From Anaeramoeba flamelloides (taxonomy: Eukaryota > Metamonada > Anaeramoebidae): 64,000 bases of DNA. Each line of letters starts with the position of its first letter. Position 1 is the first letter of the stretch. Below the pieces are notes generated by a model, which was given only the letters and a program-made list of their open reading frames with translations, did not search any database and had not been told where the DNA came from. Position numbers and translations under genes: made by a program. The stretch lies in assembly GCA_027625915.1 (NCBI GenBank), contig JANTQA010000033.1:10354001-10418000 (forward strand), written 5' to 3'. This document shows, one piece after another, positions 14,836 through 27,999 of this stretch.

Positions 14836-15362
14836 AATTCAAAATTTTCCACATTGCTAAAACGTTCCAAACAATCACAATAATACAATTTCATTGAAAT
14901 TGGAGATAATTTTGATTTTTGTAAAATATGAAAATCATTTTTTCATCTTTTAGTTTTTGTTTTCATTACATTGTTTGAATTACGTAATTTGTTTCTTTGG
15001 ATCAAAAATTTTTTCAACCATCGATATTAGGTTAAAGTTGAGTTGTTCCAAATAGAAGAACTCGAATAAAATTAGTTGGTAGTATCTAACCATTTGATCG
15101 ATCAATATTCCTAATAGAATTTCAACAAATTTACAAATATATTTTTTTGTTTTGCTCTCTCCAAAATTTTTAACACACCCATGATTTATTTGTATTGATA
15201 ATTATTTATTTATTGTTTTGTGAGTATTGCAATTGATAAACAAGGGTTAACATTTCAATTAGTGAATGATTCTAATTTGGCAAATCTTCTTGAATTGATT
15301 AAATAAGTTTTTTTTTTCACAAATCGAATTTTGGTGTGTTAAAAATTTTGAATTGGGGTTTA
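14836..15362 (+). repeat. 527-bp TIR family, copy 3 (best preserved)
   Basis: The left end carries AATTCAAAATTTTCCACA and the right end GTGTGTTAAAAATTTTGAAT, which are imperfect inverted repeats of about 22 bp. A second internal block (CCAAAATTTTTAACACACCC near 15162-15181) repeats the end motif. There is no coding capacity. It is near-identical to 3288-3813 and similar in order and length to 15454-15992, 25836-26380 and 998-1698. The structure fits a non-autonomous DNA transposon, but the superfamily is not clear because no target duplication stands out. Confidence 0.75.
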
Positions 15363-15453
15363 TTTGTAATGAATAATAGAAACATTTGCTATTGTATGAT
15401 TGATTATTTAATTCTTTTTTTATTTATTGAAAAAAAGGAATAGATACCAAATA

Positions 15454-15992
15454 AAATTCAAAAAAATTAACACCCTTAAAACAGTTGGAAGAATCACAAT
15501 AATACGTTTCCATTCAGATTCGTATTATTATTTATTTTTGAAAAAAAGGAAAATCATTTTTTTCATCTTTTTATTTTTTCTTTTCATTATATATTTTTGT
15601 ATTACTTAACCTGTTTCATTCAATCAATATTTTTTGAACTCTAGATATTAATTTAATGCTGAGTTTTTAAAAATAGAAGAACCTAAATAAAATTAATTGA
15701 TTCTATCTAACATTTATCTGATCAATCAATACTTTTTAATAGAATTTTTTACAAAATATAGAATACATTTATTTTATTTTGGCAATCTTCGAAAATTTTT
15801 AACACACTCTTGATTTATTAGTATTGATAATTATTCGTTTTTTATTTTGTGAGTATTTTAATTTATTGACAATTGTTTATAATTTCAATAAGTATATGCT
15901 TCTATTTTTCGTCTTTCTTTGAGAATTTATTCAATAAGATTTTTTTTTTAATATAGGAATTATGGTGTCTTAAAAATTTGGAATTCAAGTTT
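15454..15992 (+). repeat. 527-bp TIR family, copy 4 (diverged, in tandem with copy 3)
   Basis: It begins AAATTCAAAAAAATTAACAC and ends GGTGTCTTAAAAATTTGGAA, with the shared internal blocks CTAACATTTATCTGATCAAT and AAAATTTTTAACACACTCTT. It is clearly older than copy 3, which lies only 91 bp away in the same orientation. Confidence 0.65.
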
Positions 15993-16328
15993 ATTTTCAA
16001 AAATATATCGTAAAATTTATAAAATTGTCATAACTATTACTTAAAAGAGAACTACAAATAGTTTAAGAAATAATTCTAAAAAGTTTAATTTCTGATTTTT
16101 TACAATAGTTATTTTGAAGATAAAATTATAAAAAACAAAAGAGAAAAAAAAAGTAATAATTTATCAAAATAAATTAAAAATAATAACTTTTATAGGTTCA
16201 TATGTAATATTAACTCATGTAATTAAGTTTTCCAATATTTGGAAGTCAGTGTTAAAATCAAGAATTTTACTCATTTCTTTTTAATTTATAAAAACCTAAG
16301 CACAATTTTAACCGAATGATATACTTTA

Positions 16329-17612
16329 GAGGTTTTGATGATAACATATATTATAATGATATTAACAATAAAGTCGCTATAATATTAAAAAAAATCGCGA
16401 TTAGTTTTACTTTATCATTGCTATAATCAACATTATAGCGATATTCCAAATTAATAGCCATAAAATATTATCACTAAAATAAAAATTATTTTTTTGATTC
16501 ACCTTAAAAAAAACATGACTTTTAAAAAATCTTGAGGCTTTTACAAAGCTATCCCCCCCCTAAAAAAAAAAAAAAAAAGCTAGTAGGCGTTTGTAAGGGT
16601 AGTGAATTCTCTTCAAGTATTTGAAAGTTTTGAAATACAACTAGCTTTATAAAAATGAAGAAGACCGAGGTAGGTTTGTAGTGGAAAAAATCTTTTATTT
16701 CATTTTTTTTTACAATTGTGGAATTTCAAATGAATATTAAAATCAAACAAATAATTACCCATTTCAACAATATACTTGAATATAAACTAGGTATGTTTTT
16801 ATAACATGGAATTATTACCTTCACAAGTTTATTAAGCAAAAAGGATCAAGAATAATTTTCCTTAGTATTGGTGATCGATCAAACAAAAACCTCTAAACTC
16901 TAATTGTGTTTTCATTTCAATACAAAGATGGTATTAGAAGAAGAATAAGAAAAAGAAGAAGATAACAAATGTAGAAAAAATCTTAATAATTGGTGATAAT
17001 CTAGCTAGGTTGTTGTAAAAGCTTTTGAAAAATTATCCAACCCCTTTCAACTTTCTGAGAAAAAATAAAAATGTTTTTACCAAGAACACATTCTTTAAAG
17101 AACAGGTGAAGTGTTTGTTGTTTTAGAAGCTCTTTTATTTAACACAATTTACAACAACATGATTAACTATGAAAATATTTATTTATATTTAGTTCTTATT
17201 GTTGTTGACTTAAAAGGATCGATCGGTTTGTCAACTAAATCAAAATGAAATTACAATAAAAACTCTTTGTTCTTATCCTTGATTGAATAAAGGTATCTTT
17301 TTTGTTGTTTTTTCAAAGAATAACTTTTTTTTACCTAATCTATTTTTTGATCAAAAAAATTTCTTTATAAGAATATTGCTGAATTCACTATAAACCTAAC
17401 AACTGTTATATCATGTTTACATTTTATTCACGATATTTTGACATTTATCAGGATTTTTAAATAATTATGGTGATTTTTTGGAATATCGTGATTTTTCATA
17501 TTATGGTAATAATATTGAATGTCTTGATTTTCTAAAATATTGCCATTTTTTAAATACAATCAATATTTTTGTAACTTTATCGTGACTTAAGCATAGATAT
17601 TATCAAAACCTC
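16329..17612. repeat. Possible 1.3-kb element with long imperfect inverted ends
   Basis: GAGGTTTTGATGATA at 16329-16343 is matched in reverse at 17598-17612 (GAGGTTTTGATAATA on the complement). Further in, both arms contain GATATTCCAAA followed by GCCATAA or ACCATAA in the same order, so the inverted similarity may extend about 150 bp. The interior has no recognisable coding sequence. It is likely a non-autonomous DNA element. Confidence 0.4.
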
Positions 17613-18017
17613 TTTTATTTTTATTTGAAATACAAAAAATAATAATTAAAAAATAAAAAAAATAGGTACACTATGACTTGCCATTTAGGATTTTTAGAAT
17701 ATTCTATTTATTCTCAAAATTCACATTCTGTCTTGTTAATTTATAAACATATTTAGAAAATAATAACACCCCTCAACACCATCCCCAGATAGTATCACAA
17801 TAATTCAATCTGATTTTTTATTTATAAAAAAAAACAAAAATTCTTTCAAATATAAGAAATAATTTGATATTTTCGATCAAATACCACTTAATATAAAGTC
17901 ACAACACCCCCGTATATTTTTCACTAGTTGTAAAAATAATTGAAAATCCAAAAAAAAAAATTTTTTTAATCATTATTTTTTAAAAAAAAAACTAACATCA
18001 AGTCAAGGATTCAAATA

Positions 18018-18042
18018 ATATATATATATATATATATATATA
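18018..18042. repeat. (TA)n tract
   Basis: A short alternating TA tract about 140 bp downstream of the LRR gene stop. Confidence 0.85.
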
Positions 18043-18182
18043 ATAGTAATAATTAATTGAACAAACTTGATTCAATAAAATTTATTTACATATAAATAAA
18101 ACAATCAACAAGTGGATATTTTGAAGACAACCCACTGAAATATTTCGTTATTTTTATTTCCATTAAATTCTTTTTAATTTTC

Positions 18183-21100
18183 TTATTTGGTACCTATTTC
18201 TTTTTCGTAATCATTATCAATTTGCCTTGGAATTTTTTCATTTACATTTCCAGTTTCATTGCCACCCACCCCAAAACGTTGGATATTTCCCCCCTTAATC
18301 CCTCTATTAACAATAACTTTACCAACTGGTTCTTTTTTGATGATAACATTATTGCTTTCGAATTTATTTATCATTTCCTTGATACTCATAGTTTTTTTTA
18401 TATTCACGTTTAACTCTTTCTTTGAATCGGAATCATTATTTACAGTACTATTCGTTTTTTGAGTTTCATAATTTTGATTAACACTATTTTTGGTAATATT
18501 GTGTTTTTCATCACCAAGGACATTTTCTTCTTTTTCAATTTCATTTTCATTTTCCTCTTGGATAATTTTTTGAAATTGCTCAACTTCTTGCAATAGTATA
18601 TTACTCAATTGTTTTGAAATTTCATCTATCTCTGAAAGACTTTCTGTATCGGTATCTTCACTTGAGTAGGGAAAGTCTATATTTTCTGATACTTCGGTAT
18701 CAGCGTCTTCTTCGAATGAAAGATCGTCACTTTTCACGATCATTGATGACATTACTATTGTATTTTTTAGTCCAGAAAAGTCGTGGATCTTGACAATTTT
18801 TTGATCGTCCTCATCTTCTGCATTTTCACTTTCCATTGAAAGAACTTTCTTTAATTTCATTTGAGCGGAATTATCGCTATGGAGCGAAGGGAGCTTTGAA
18901 GGGACTTTTACAATAGGGATGACTGTTTCATTTTCGTTGGAATTCAGTTCAGTTTCAGAAGAAGATACTTCATATATACTTTTTTTTCTATGAGTTTTTT
19001 GGAATAATTTATTTTCTTGATGAAGAAATTTCTTTTTTTCTTGTAATATAATTTTTCTTTTTCTTCTAATAACACTGTCTTCAACATTCGTATATGCACA
19101 GGTCTCTTCAAAATAAGATTTTTGATCATTGTTATTATTATTTTTTTGATTTTCTTTAATTTTTTTTTCTATTTTTGTTTTAATTGTATCTCTTTCTTCC
19201 TTTGTTGAATTAATTTCCTTTTTTGAAACTGTTTTCATGTAAAGCTTTAGATCTCTTTTTGGCCAACCAAAATAATTCAGCGAATCCTGTGTATTACACA
19301 TCCAAAGGCTTTTTTGTAATGTGTTAAGATCAATATTATTACCTCCAATATCTATACATTGCAATTGACATTTTGAATTTGTTAATTCTTCAAATAGCTG
19401 TTTAAGTGCCTTTAGCCCCATTTTGTTACCATAAAGATCTAAACCAAGTATATTTGGATTCTTGGATAAACCTGCAAACGAACTACAAAAGTTTTCACCT
19501 ATGTAATATTTTTCATCCCCACATATCCTTATATATTCATAGATACCTGATTTGAAAATATAATTTAATGAATCACTCAATTCTTTTGATAATTTGCCTT
19601 TGCTAACATTTCTGGAAAGTGAAATCCTCTTTAATGAACGTACCAAAGGCAACCCCATTTTTGAAAATAAGTGAGAAATACCACTTGCACCTAAATTACA
19701 ATCGTCTAGAATTAATTCTTCTAATGAACAATAAGCATTATTATCTGGGATTTGCCCAATCATTAATTCAACACCCACCTTTCCAATTGGATTTGAAGAA
19801 ACATCTAAAATAAATCCCTGAATTCGATCATTTGTTAATACCTCTTTAAAGATTTGTGATAATGGAGAGGGCTTTAAATTTGTTTTTGCTATATTTAATT
19901 TTTGCAATGTACTTGTTCTTTGTATGATTGTTGCAAGAGACGCAAAATTTTGTTTAGTTATTTCATTCCCAGATAGATTTAAATAACATAAATTTTTGGC
20001 AAAGAGATGAGTCGCAATTGGTATACATATGTTATCAATATTCAATGAACACTCACTTAAATCTAACATCATTAACGAATTTAAAATATTCTTATCTTTT
20101 AATAAAATTTTAAATTCTTTAGAACCTTTCTATAATTAGGTTAGGTGTTTGTATATGATTCAAATCAAATAAAAGTAAATATATAAAAATTTCATTATTT
20201 TATTTTAAATGGAAAATTCAAAAAGAGAATATATATCAATTGATTATAATGATAAAAAATCTTTTAAAGAAATTTACATATCAAATTCTATTTAATTTTT
20301 ACTTTTTCAACACCAAAATATATTTACATTTTGTGAAATACTGATAAATTTAAAAAAATCTTTACAAGTTTTTTCGTTCAAATTCACATTTGTAAATTTT
20401 ATTAACTTGCTTTGTATAAAGAATTTTATTCTTTAAAATTCAATGAAAAGATAAAAATAAGTTGATTTTGAAAATGATCTTTTTGTAATAAAAAAAGAGA
20501 AAGGAGAGTTTCTGAATGTAAAAAAAGGAAATAAAGTAATTTATTTATGATATTTTGAAGCGATCAGGATATAAGCCAAATTTCAAAATTAGGGAAAAAC
20601 TTTTTTTTTTATTTTTTAATTTGTCTTTCAAAAAAATAAAATAATTACACTCTATTTTTATTGGGTAATCTATATTGGTTATGATCTCTTAACCCTTTAG
20701 TAAAATATATTATGATTCAAAAAAAAAAAACAATTAAACAAAATTTTTTTCTGATGAAAAATCTGCCCCTAATTTCGAAATTAAGCTTATTGTTGTAATT
20801 TTATAAAATTATCTTTTCTAAGATTTAAAAAACCGATACAGAAATATCTAAAATTTATAGAATTCGAAAGAATTGAAATAATCTTTTAATTTTTCATCAA
20901 TATTTTAAAAGTTTTTAAAAAAATCCCAACAACAGTAGACTAAATTGATTTCAGATACATTTAAAAACTAATATATCTTTTTTTTTTTTTTTTTGGATGG
21001 GATTTATCATTTTTTTATTTATTCAGAATATAAATTATCTTGAAACGAGTTAATCAAAAAAAAAAAAAAAAATAAGTAATAGAAAATCAAAAAAAAACCA

Positions 21101-21993
21101 AAATTTTGTTTAAATCGTAAAGCTAAAAAAGATTCTATAATAGAAAATTCTTTTTTCAAAAAAAAAAAAAAAAAAAAACAATTTACTTTTCCAAAAGTAT
21201 TTCGAGAAAGATTTAAATATTCTAGTGGTATACTCTTCTCATCAGTATTGAAAGCTTGAAGGATTTCTGTAATTGAATTTGGTGACATTTGGCAAAAAGA
21301 AAGATCCAATTCTTTCAATATTTTTTTTTTATGTTTTAATCCTCGAGCGAACCCATCTTTTACTTCTTTTTCCGATATCTTTATCATGATATTAAAATAT
21401 AAAATATAAAAATTTTGTTCAGATATTGTTAAATATATAGATTAGAATAACAATAAATTAGTCACTAGTTATTGAGAGAATTATTAAATAAAAAGCTTAT
21501 GGACATGGAAAAGAGTATAATAGCACATAATTTTAAATACTTAAAAAACGAGTTAAATTCATTACATTATGAACAGAAAGATCAAGATATTTAAGAGGAA
21601 GTTTTTTGTTTTTAGATAAACTTTTTCCAAATACTTTGAAACCTTTTGTAGCACCAGTGTTACTAATAACAATTTTTTCAAGTTTTGTATTCATTCCTAA
21701 TGCAGTACCAGTTGTTTTAATAATCATTTTATTACTCACATTGGAAATTAAAAAGGATTTAAAAAAAGTATTATGCGTGAGAGATAATATTAATGGGGAA
21801 AGCAATAATTGACTATCATTAGCAAGGTACATTTGGTAATATGGTATCAAATTCAATTTTTTTGATTTTTCTTCATCATCAATATCCAAGATCTCCTGTG
21901 AAATATAATCAATTAATGTGATTGATTTTTTTGTTTTAAGAAAATCACACATTGCGCTATATGTTTCAAAAAATCCCTTCGCAGAAAAATTGA
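18183..21993 (-). CDS. CARMIL-like leucine-rich repeat protein, LRR part and C-terminal tail
   Basis: Three exons on the minus strand: 21993-21566, 21378-21187 and 20129-18183, with stop TAA. The introns (21379-21565, 20130-21186) are phase 0, and the splices rebuild the LRR consensus LDLSVHN-ISEKEVKDGFARGL and LNLSRNTFGK-KGSKEFKILL. The order matches CARMIL proteins, which regulate actin-capping protein at the leading edge: a GFFETYSAMCDF segment, then about a dozen LRRs with LDLS/NLS motifs, then NYFGWPKRDL closing the solenoid. A 350-residue acidic and Lys-rich disordered tail follows. I do not see the capping-protein-interaction consensus in the tail, so actin regulation is inference. The first exon needs one base from an upstream exon, so the ATG at 21952 is probably internal. 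The CARMIL-type PH domain expected upstream is found at 28000-28595. Confidence 0.75.
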
Positions 21994-23790
21994 CTATATT
22001 TTTGTTTTATTTTTTATTTTCGTTAAAAGATTTCAAAAAAAAAATAGTTAAATAATTAAGAAATGGATTAAGTAAAACTGTTGCCTAATTTAAAATAATC
22101 AAAAATTCCCCCTTTTTTCGAAAAAAAAAAATTAAATTGAATTTAGAAATTTAAAAATGTCAATCTTTTATAACTTTTGAAATTATATTAGTAGTTTATT
22201 GGAAACGTAAACAAAGTCACAAAGATATACACACTTTACAATTATACACCAATTAGTTTATACAATTTTCATTAAAATTAAATAATGAAAATTTTCTCAG
22301 AAGAAAATTTTCATCATTTTTAAAAATCATCGTATAAATTTGTTATGATCAAACAATCCTCACTTGGTATCAAAAAATTTATAATCAAACAAGTTTAAAT
22401 TTAAAATAATAATTTTGTATTAAAATTCAATTAAATTTCGATTGTAGTCAATAAGATTATGTAGATTTAAATTAAATATTCTTGTAAATTATCATTTTCT
22501 CTGTTAATATGAAAAGGAATTCTTTTTTATTTTCGAATAAATTAAGAAAAATAAAAGTTGTAAAATTAATTTCAAAAATACGTGAAAATTATTTTTTCCA
22601 TTTTGTTTTTTTTTTATTTTTTTTTGGGAGAGAGTTGGTTCATTTTATATTCAAGAAGGGGTCAATATTATTGTTATTTTTCTCGAAGTAAAATAATTCA
22701 AAAAATATAAAAAAATGATGCTATATTTTTCAGATCTACATCACTTGTTATATTTGATATTGATTATAGAAAAATCAACACCAACGTAAATATAAAAGAG
22801 AAGAAACAAATCTTGAGTAGTTAATATTGGAAATAAATTATGATTTTTTTTGTTAAATAATTCTTGAATTGATGAATACAATAATAATAATATCGAGAAT
22901 AAAAGAAAACAATAGTGTATACAGTCATTTTTAAAAAATTATTCGATTTTTAATTTTTTGAGATTATCAGTATTAAAACTTTTTTATAATTACCTGTTTT
23001 AATACAATTTTCACATTTTTTACTAAAGTACTTTTCTTCCCCCTTCCAACCTGTATATCACCATTAAAGGCTGTGTACTAACTTTTTAAAAATAAAAAAA
23101 TATAACAGTTTTCACTTTTGTAAAAAATAGAAAACGAAAAAAAAGGTTTAAAAAAATCATCACTTTTTAAATTAGCTGTAATACTTCAAACCTTTTCCCA
23201 TTTTTAATGCTATTATTTAAATTCCTATTTATTACTTTACACCTTTTCAAACTTTGAAAATTTAAATTCAATCCCTAGTAAAATATTGTTTAAAATTAAT
23301 TTCTTATTTTTGATATTTTAGATTTTTATCTACCAAACTTCTCACCTTTTTATTAATACCTATATTTTAAGAATCTTTTGAATCAAATCCACTTAGATTT
23401 GATTAATTGTTCATTTTCAGATTAGTGCCAAGGTCAAATATAAAATAGAATATTTTAAAGGGGGGGGGGATAAACCTTTAAAATATGATTTCGAAGGTGT
23501 TATGTGACAAAAAGCTCTATTTTTTTTAAAAAAGTCACCCATAATTAAAACATAAAACTCGAAAAAAATTTTAAAAAGAACTCACTTGTTTAAAATAGTT
23601 ACAAGACCTTTATTACTTTATTTTTATTTAATTATGATTTTTTTTCAAATCCATATATAAAAATTTTCGTATTTATTTTCCAATTTGATCTTAGTTATTT
23701 TTTTTTTTCAGTTTGAAGCTTTATTCGTATTTTTTTGTCTTTTCCTTTTTAAACAGAAAAAAAAAAATGAGTGTGTTTCCCATGAACAGA

Positions 23791-23885
23791 CGTGAAATCT
23801 ATGATTTTACGCTTTAATTCTCTTTAAGGAAATTTAAGTAAAAGGACATTTAGTATTTGATTTACACTTCTTCAATAATAATAAT
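23791..23885 (-). repeat. AGTGTAAATTACACT family, inverted copy
   Basis: The reverse complement reads TATTATTGAAGAAGTGTAAA, then TTTACTTAAATTTCCTTAAA and GCGTAAAATCATAGATTTCA, in the same order as at 40890, 51061 and 61371. Confidence 0.7.
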
Positions 23886-24924
23886 AATAACTTTTTTTTA
23901 TATATTATACTTTTACAATATTCTGATTACAAATTTTATTTTCCTGAGTTTAATTATTGTATTTGTTTTTTGGAAATTAAATTGGTATTTTATTTAAATT
24001 TTTAAAAACTAAAAACAAGGACTAATCTTTATTGTGAATTTTTTAATGATTTTTTGTTGAAAAATATTCTATTTAGTTAATTCTCTATTGAATTTTAAAA
24101 TGATTTATTATTCTATCATTATAAAAAGAACTGTTTAAAAAATTTTCTAAATTTTAAAATGTTAAATCTACTTTAAACAACAATTTTCCTTATAATACCC
24201 ACATTGATTATACAATAAAAAATTTTTTTACTATATTTATATCCGAATTCTTGTATTTTGATAAACTAGATATTTATAATAAGAAAATATTAATAAAAAT
24301 CAATGAAGGGTGATGACTTACGTGTTTTTACCCCACCAAATCTATTAATTTTAATAATAAACAGTAGAAAAATATTAGAAAAAAAATTAGGAAATTAATG
24401 ATCAATATAACTGTTAAATTTGAATTTGAAAAAATAAATTGAACTATTACTTTATAAAAATAGTAAATAATGAATTACAAGAATATTATCCAATCATTTT
24501 TATAAAAAAAAAATAATTTCATTTTATTTTTCCAACTTTTCCTTTTCACAACAATAGCATGAAAAAATAAAATTGAAAATTCCCAAGTTAGACAAAACTA
24601 TTACTAAAATTATCATTCCATCCTTATTAATCGAGTTTATTCTTAACATAATAAGTATTCCCGTTCTTAACAATCTTGGCGCTGTTAAATTTATTGTTGT
24701 GAATATCACTACCATTTTTAGTAGTCTAGAGTCTAGAAAAAATGATCTTTTTTTTTGTAAAAAGTTTGAAGTGTACATGTCAATGAATTTTCTTTAAACT
24801 CATAGTTTAGGATATTTTTTTTTTTGAAGAGAAAATAACTAATAGTTTTAAAAACACTCTTACCAATCTAAAAAAACTCAAATATTAAAGAAAAAAAATA
24901 ACCAATAATAAATATTATGTGTCC

Positions 24925-25445
24925 TTGGTTATCTATGATTCAAAAGAATAGAGTAAAAATCATTAGATTTTACTCCATTCTTTTTGATTCTAGAAAACCT
25001 AACGATTTTTTTTTTACTTTTCAAAATTACCTGAAATTTTCTTTTAATTTTTTGTTTATTTCAAAAATCAACAACAACTTAACCGAAGTGTTTGCCAAGC
25101 GCCGTAGAGTGCATAGCTTTTCCAAAAATCAAAAAACAAAATATTTTTTCTAATTTGATCCTGCAAATAATTCTTTAATAGTCAAAATAATTGATTCCCT
25201 ATTTGAAATATATTCATGTGATTTAAAACACTTTTAAAATATAATAAAAATGGCATCATAGCTTTGAAGAAAAAATTATTCTAATTTTTTAAATTAAATA
25301 AAAAAAAAAATAATTAACCTGGAAAATTGGATTTTCCAGCTTAAATTGTAAAATATCTTTCGAAATAATTTTTGATCAAAGATCTTTTATTAAACAAAAG
25401 TGTTTAATTAATTGAAGTTATTAAAAAGTAAAAAATTAGCAAATA
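24925..25445. repeat. Hairpin repeat family, composite copy
   Basis: A hairpin with ATTCAAAAGAATAGAGTAAA and TTTTACTCCATTCTTTTTGA as arms is followed by GTAGAGTGCATAGCTTTTCC. The imperfect palindrome CCTGGAAAATTGGATTTTCC then lies at 25319-25338, followed by TTTTTGATCAAAGATCTTTT. The same order of parts is found at 36487-36835. Confidence 0.6.
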
Positions 25446-25835
25446 TTTAATTTGTTTTGAAAAAAAATAATCATGATTGTGTAAGTTCATGTTTATTTTT
25501 ATCAACTTTATTTCGTCTAGTAGAATAGTGAATATATTAACCAACTTATAGGATATATTATATTTTAAAAGAATTATTTTGATGAAAATAAAAAAATAAA
25601 ATTTATACATAAAAAAAAAAATTCTAAATTACCCAAAACTAACTTTTTTTCTTTATCTCAACATAATCAAAATAGAAGTGTCATGTTAATATTATATAAA
25701 AAAAAATTTTTGTTCAAATTTCAAATTAAAATAATATCATTAATGAAAATAAAGTTTTAATCTATTTAAAGAATTTATTTATTTTCTTGTGGATAAATAT
25801 ACAAGCAATTATCATTACTGTTGATTCATCAAAAC

Positions 25836-26380
25836 TCAATTCCAAAAAATTTGACATATTTAAAACAGTTGAAAAATTCTAGATAATTCATTTTACATTC
25901 AAATTGGAAATAATTTTGATTTTACAACTATTTTTTTCTTTTCTTTTTTTTTTTCCTTTTTTGTTTTCCATCCCCTTTTTTCTAGTTTCTAAAACTATTT
26001 CTATTGATCTGGAATTTTTTTTCAATGATTGATAGAAGGTTAATAATAAATTGAATAAATAGAAAAATCATATATGATTAGTTGATTGTGTCTAATCATT
26101 TGATGTACTAATAATTGTTAATCAAATTTCAACAAATTTATCAATGTATTTTTATTTTTACTCTTTTATCCAATTTAAAACACAAAACATAATTTTTGTT
26201 AATTTTTTTTTAAATTAATTTTTTTTTGTTGGGTGGATATTATAAACGAGAGATAATTGTTGAAAATTTAATTATTTTGAGGTTCTAATTTAATATTTAT
26301 CAAATAATTTATTTATTATTAGTTTTTTTTTTTTCTATAATTTAGTTTTAGTTTGGAAAAAAAGTGTACGGGGGTTTACT
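25836..26380 (+). repeat. 527-bp TIR family, copy 5 (old)
   Basis: It starts CAATTCCAAAAAATTTGACA, carries TTGATCTGGAATTTTTTTTC and GTCTAATCATTTGAT blocks in family order, and ends near GGGGGTTTACTTT. It is diverged, and the right boundary is approximate. Confidence 0.5.
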
Positions 26381-27999
26381 TTTATTTTAGACTTCTCTGT
26401 GGTGGAGGCTAATTCGTTCAAACATATAATTTCACTTTACTCATAGAATAAATTTTGTTTGTTGTAATGGGTACATAAAAATTATTAATTTATATTCAAA
26501 CATCAGTTACAATGTAGGTTTCGAATGAATTCTTCACATACATTACATAATTTGTCCTTTAATTTTGGTTCAAGTATTTATGATCTTTTATCCACAGATG
26601 AAAATAAATTATTTTTTTCAAAAAAATTAGGTTTTTTTTTGGTATTTTTAGTTTTTATTTTGTCTGCTACTTAAAAACTCGCTTTCCAATTCACTTGGAA
26701 AATAAATCTCAGAAAATACATTTACAATCAGTTTTTGATTTCAACCAATTATTAGTAAAAAGGTTAGAATAACCCTGTAAAATGAAATAACTTGGACATA
26801 ATGTAATACTATTTTTTATTAATACTTTGTCTCTTGTAAAGATTTGCCAAGGAAAAAACCTACAAAATCTCTGAAAAAATATATTTTTTGAGAGATAATT
26901 TATTTTTATCGGTGAAAAAAACATTATAAACACTTGAATACAATTGAAAATATTACTTTTGGAATGTAGCTGTTGAATTCATTTAGAACCCCCACCCCAC
27001 CCCTTATGCATTTGAAAACATTTTTGGATTGTTGTCCATATTTTTAATATTTATAATTTTCAAATGAGAATTTTATAAGGTATATTGACACTTAACAAAA
27101 CAATTTGATAAAATTTATCTCGAATTTACTATTTGTTTCTCAATAAATCAAACCAAATTTTCATTCATCTTTCCGAAAAGAAAATATTTTTATTAATCAT
27201 GTAATTTTTCAACTGTTTACTTCTGTAAACAAATATAAATTATTAATCCGCCCCTTTTCAGAATTGGGAACTTGATGAAATTTTTTGTTATTTGGGTTGG
27301 TCATTTTTTCGATAAGTTGAATGAAAATTTTGATCTTTTTATGTTGCAATTAACGGTAAAACCAATATCCCATTAAAAACTTTATTAAGAAAAATAAACA
27401 TTTTTCCAATAATTTTGTCCCAATAATAATTTCAAAAATTATATTCCAAAATGTTTAACCCTTTTTTTTATTTTACTTTCTTGTTTTTTTTTTTAATTGA
27501 TAAAAATTAAAGATATCACACCACCAAAAGTGATAAGTATATTCTAGAAAAATTCTTTTTTATATTTTAATAATCTGATTAAATTAAAAATTTGATTTTA
27601 AAATATTGTTTTTTCTTTTTTTAAATAAGCTCTCTATTGTCCAAAAAACGATTAAGATTTCAAATTTAAATGGTTTTTTTGTAGATTTAAAAAGTCAATC
27701 TCAGATTCTTCAATAATTAGATCAGATTAGATTAGTTTCATTTCAAATTATAAAATGAGAACATAAAGTAGTATTTATTTGTTTGATTATCTTCAACTTT
27801 TTTGATTATCATAATATTGTGTTAAAGATCTCATTTGTATACATTGCTAAGTGTTATGTTTTTTTTTTTTTTTTTTTGTAACTCTAAAGAGTTAATTATG
27901 TGCCGAATTCTTACTCATAAAAATTAACAGAGAAAAGAACTCAAACCATGGTTTGGTGTATTAGAGCACTAAAAGTAAAAAGAAACAAAAGAATTACAC

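Larger units (their letters stand above)
12924..18182. other. Intergenic region between PCNA and the LRR gene
   Basis: No gene is recognised. It holds an imperfect CA tract (14734-14796), two copies of the 527-bp family in tandem (14836-15362 and 15454-15992) and a possible 1.3-kb inverted-repeat element (16329-17612). A short TA tract (18018-18042) and poly-A/T runs are also present. Confidence 0.6.
21994..27999. other. 6-kb gap between the LRR exons and the PH exons, probably intron
   Basis: The exon ending at 28000 is phase 0 (donor GTGTAA) and the exon starting at 21993 needs a phase-1 partner, so at least one small exon is still missing. A 22-nt candidate is 27968-27947 (TGCTCT...CATG before GTTTGA), reached by a 31-nt pyrimidine-rich intron, but this is speculative. 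A peptide reading HNNKFNSAKIVKNGNTYYVK on the minus strand near 24640-24740 looks coding but ends in TAA TAA. The rest is AT-rich repeat: family A (23791-23885), the hairpin family (24925-25445) and a 527-bp family copy (25836-26380). Confidence 0.45.
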
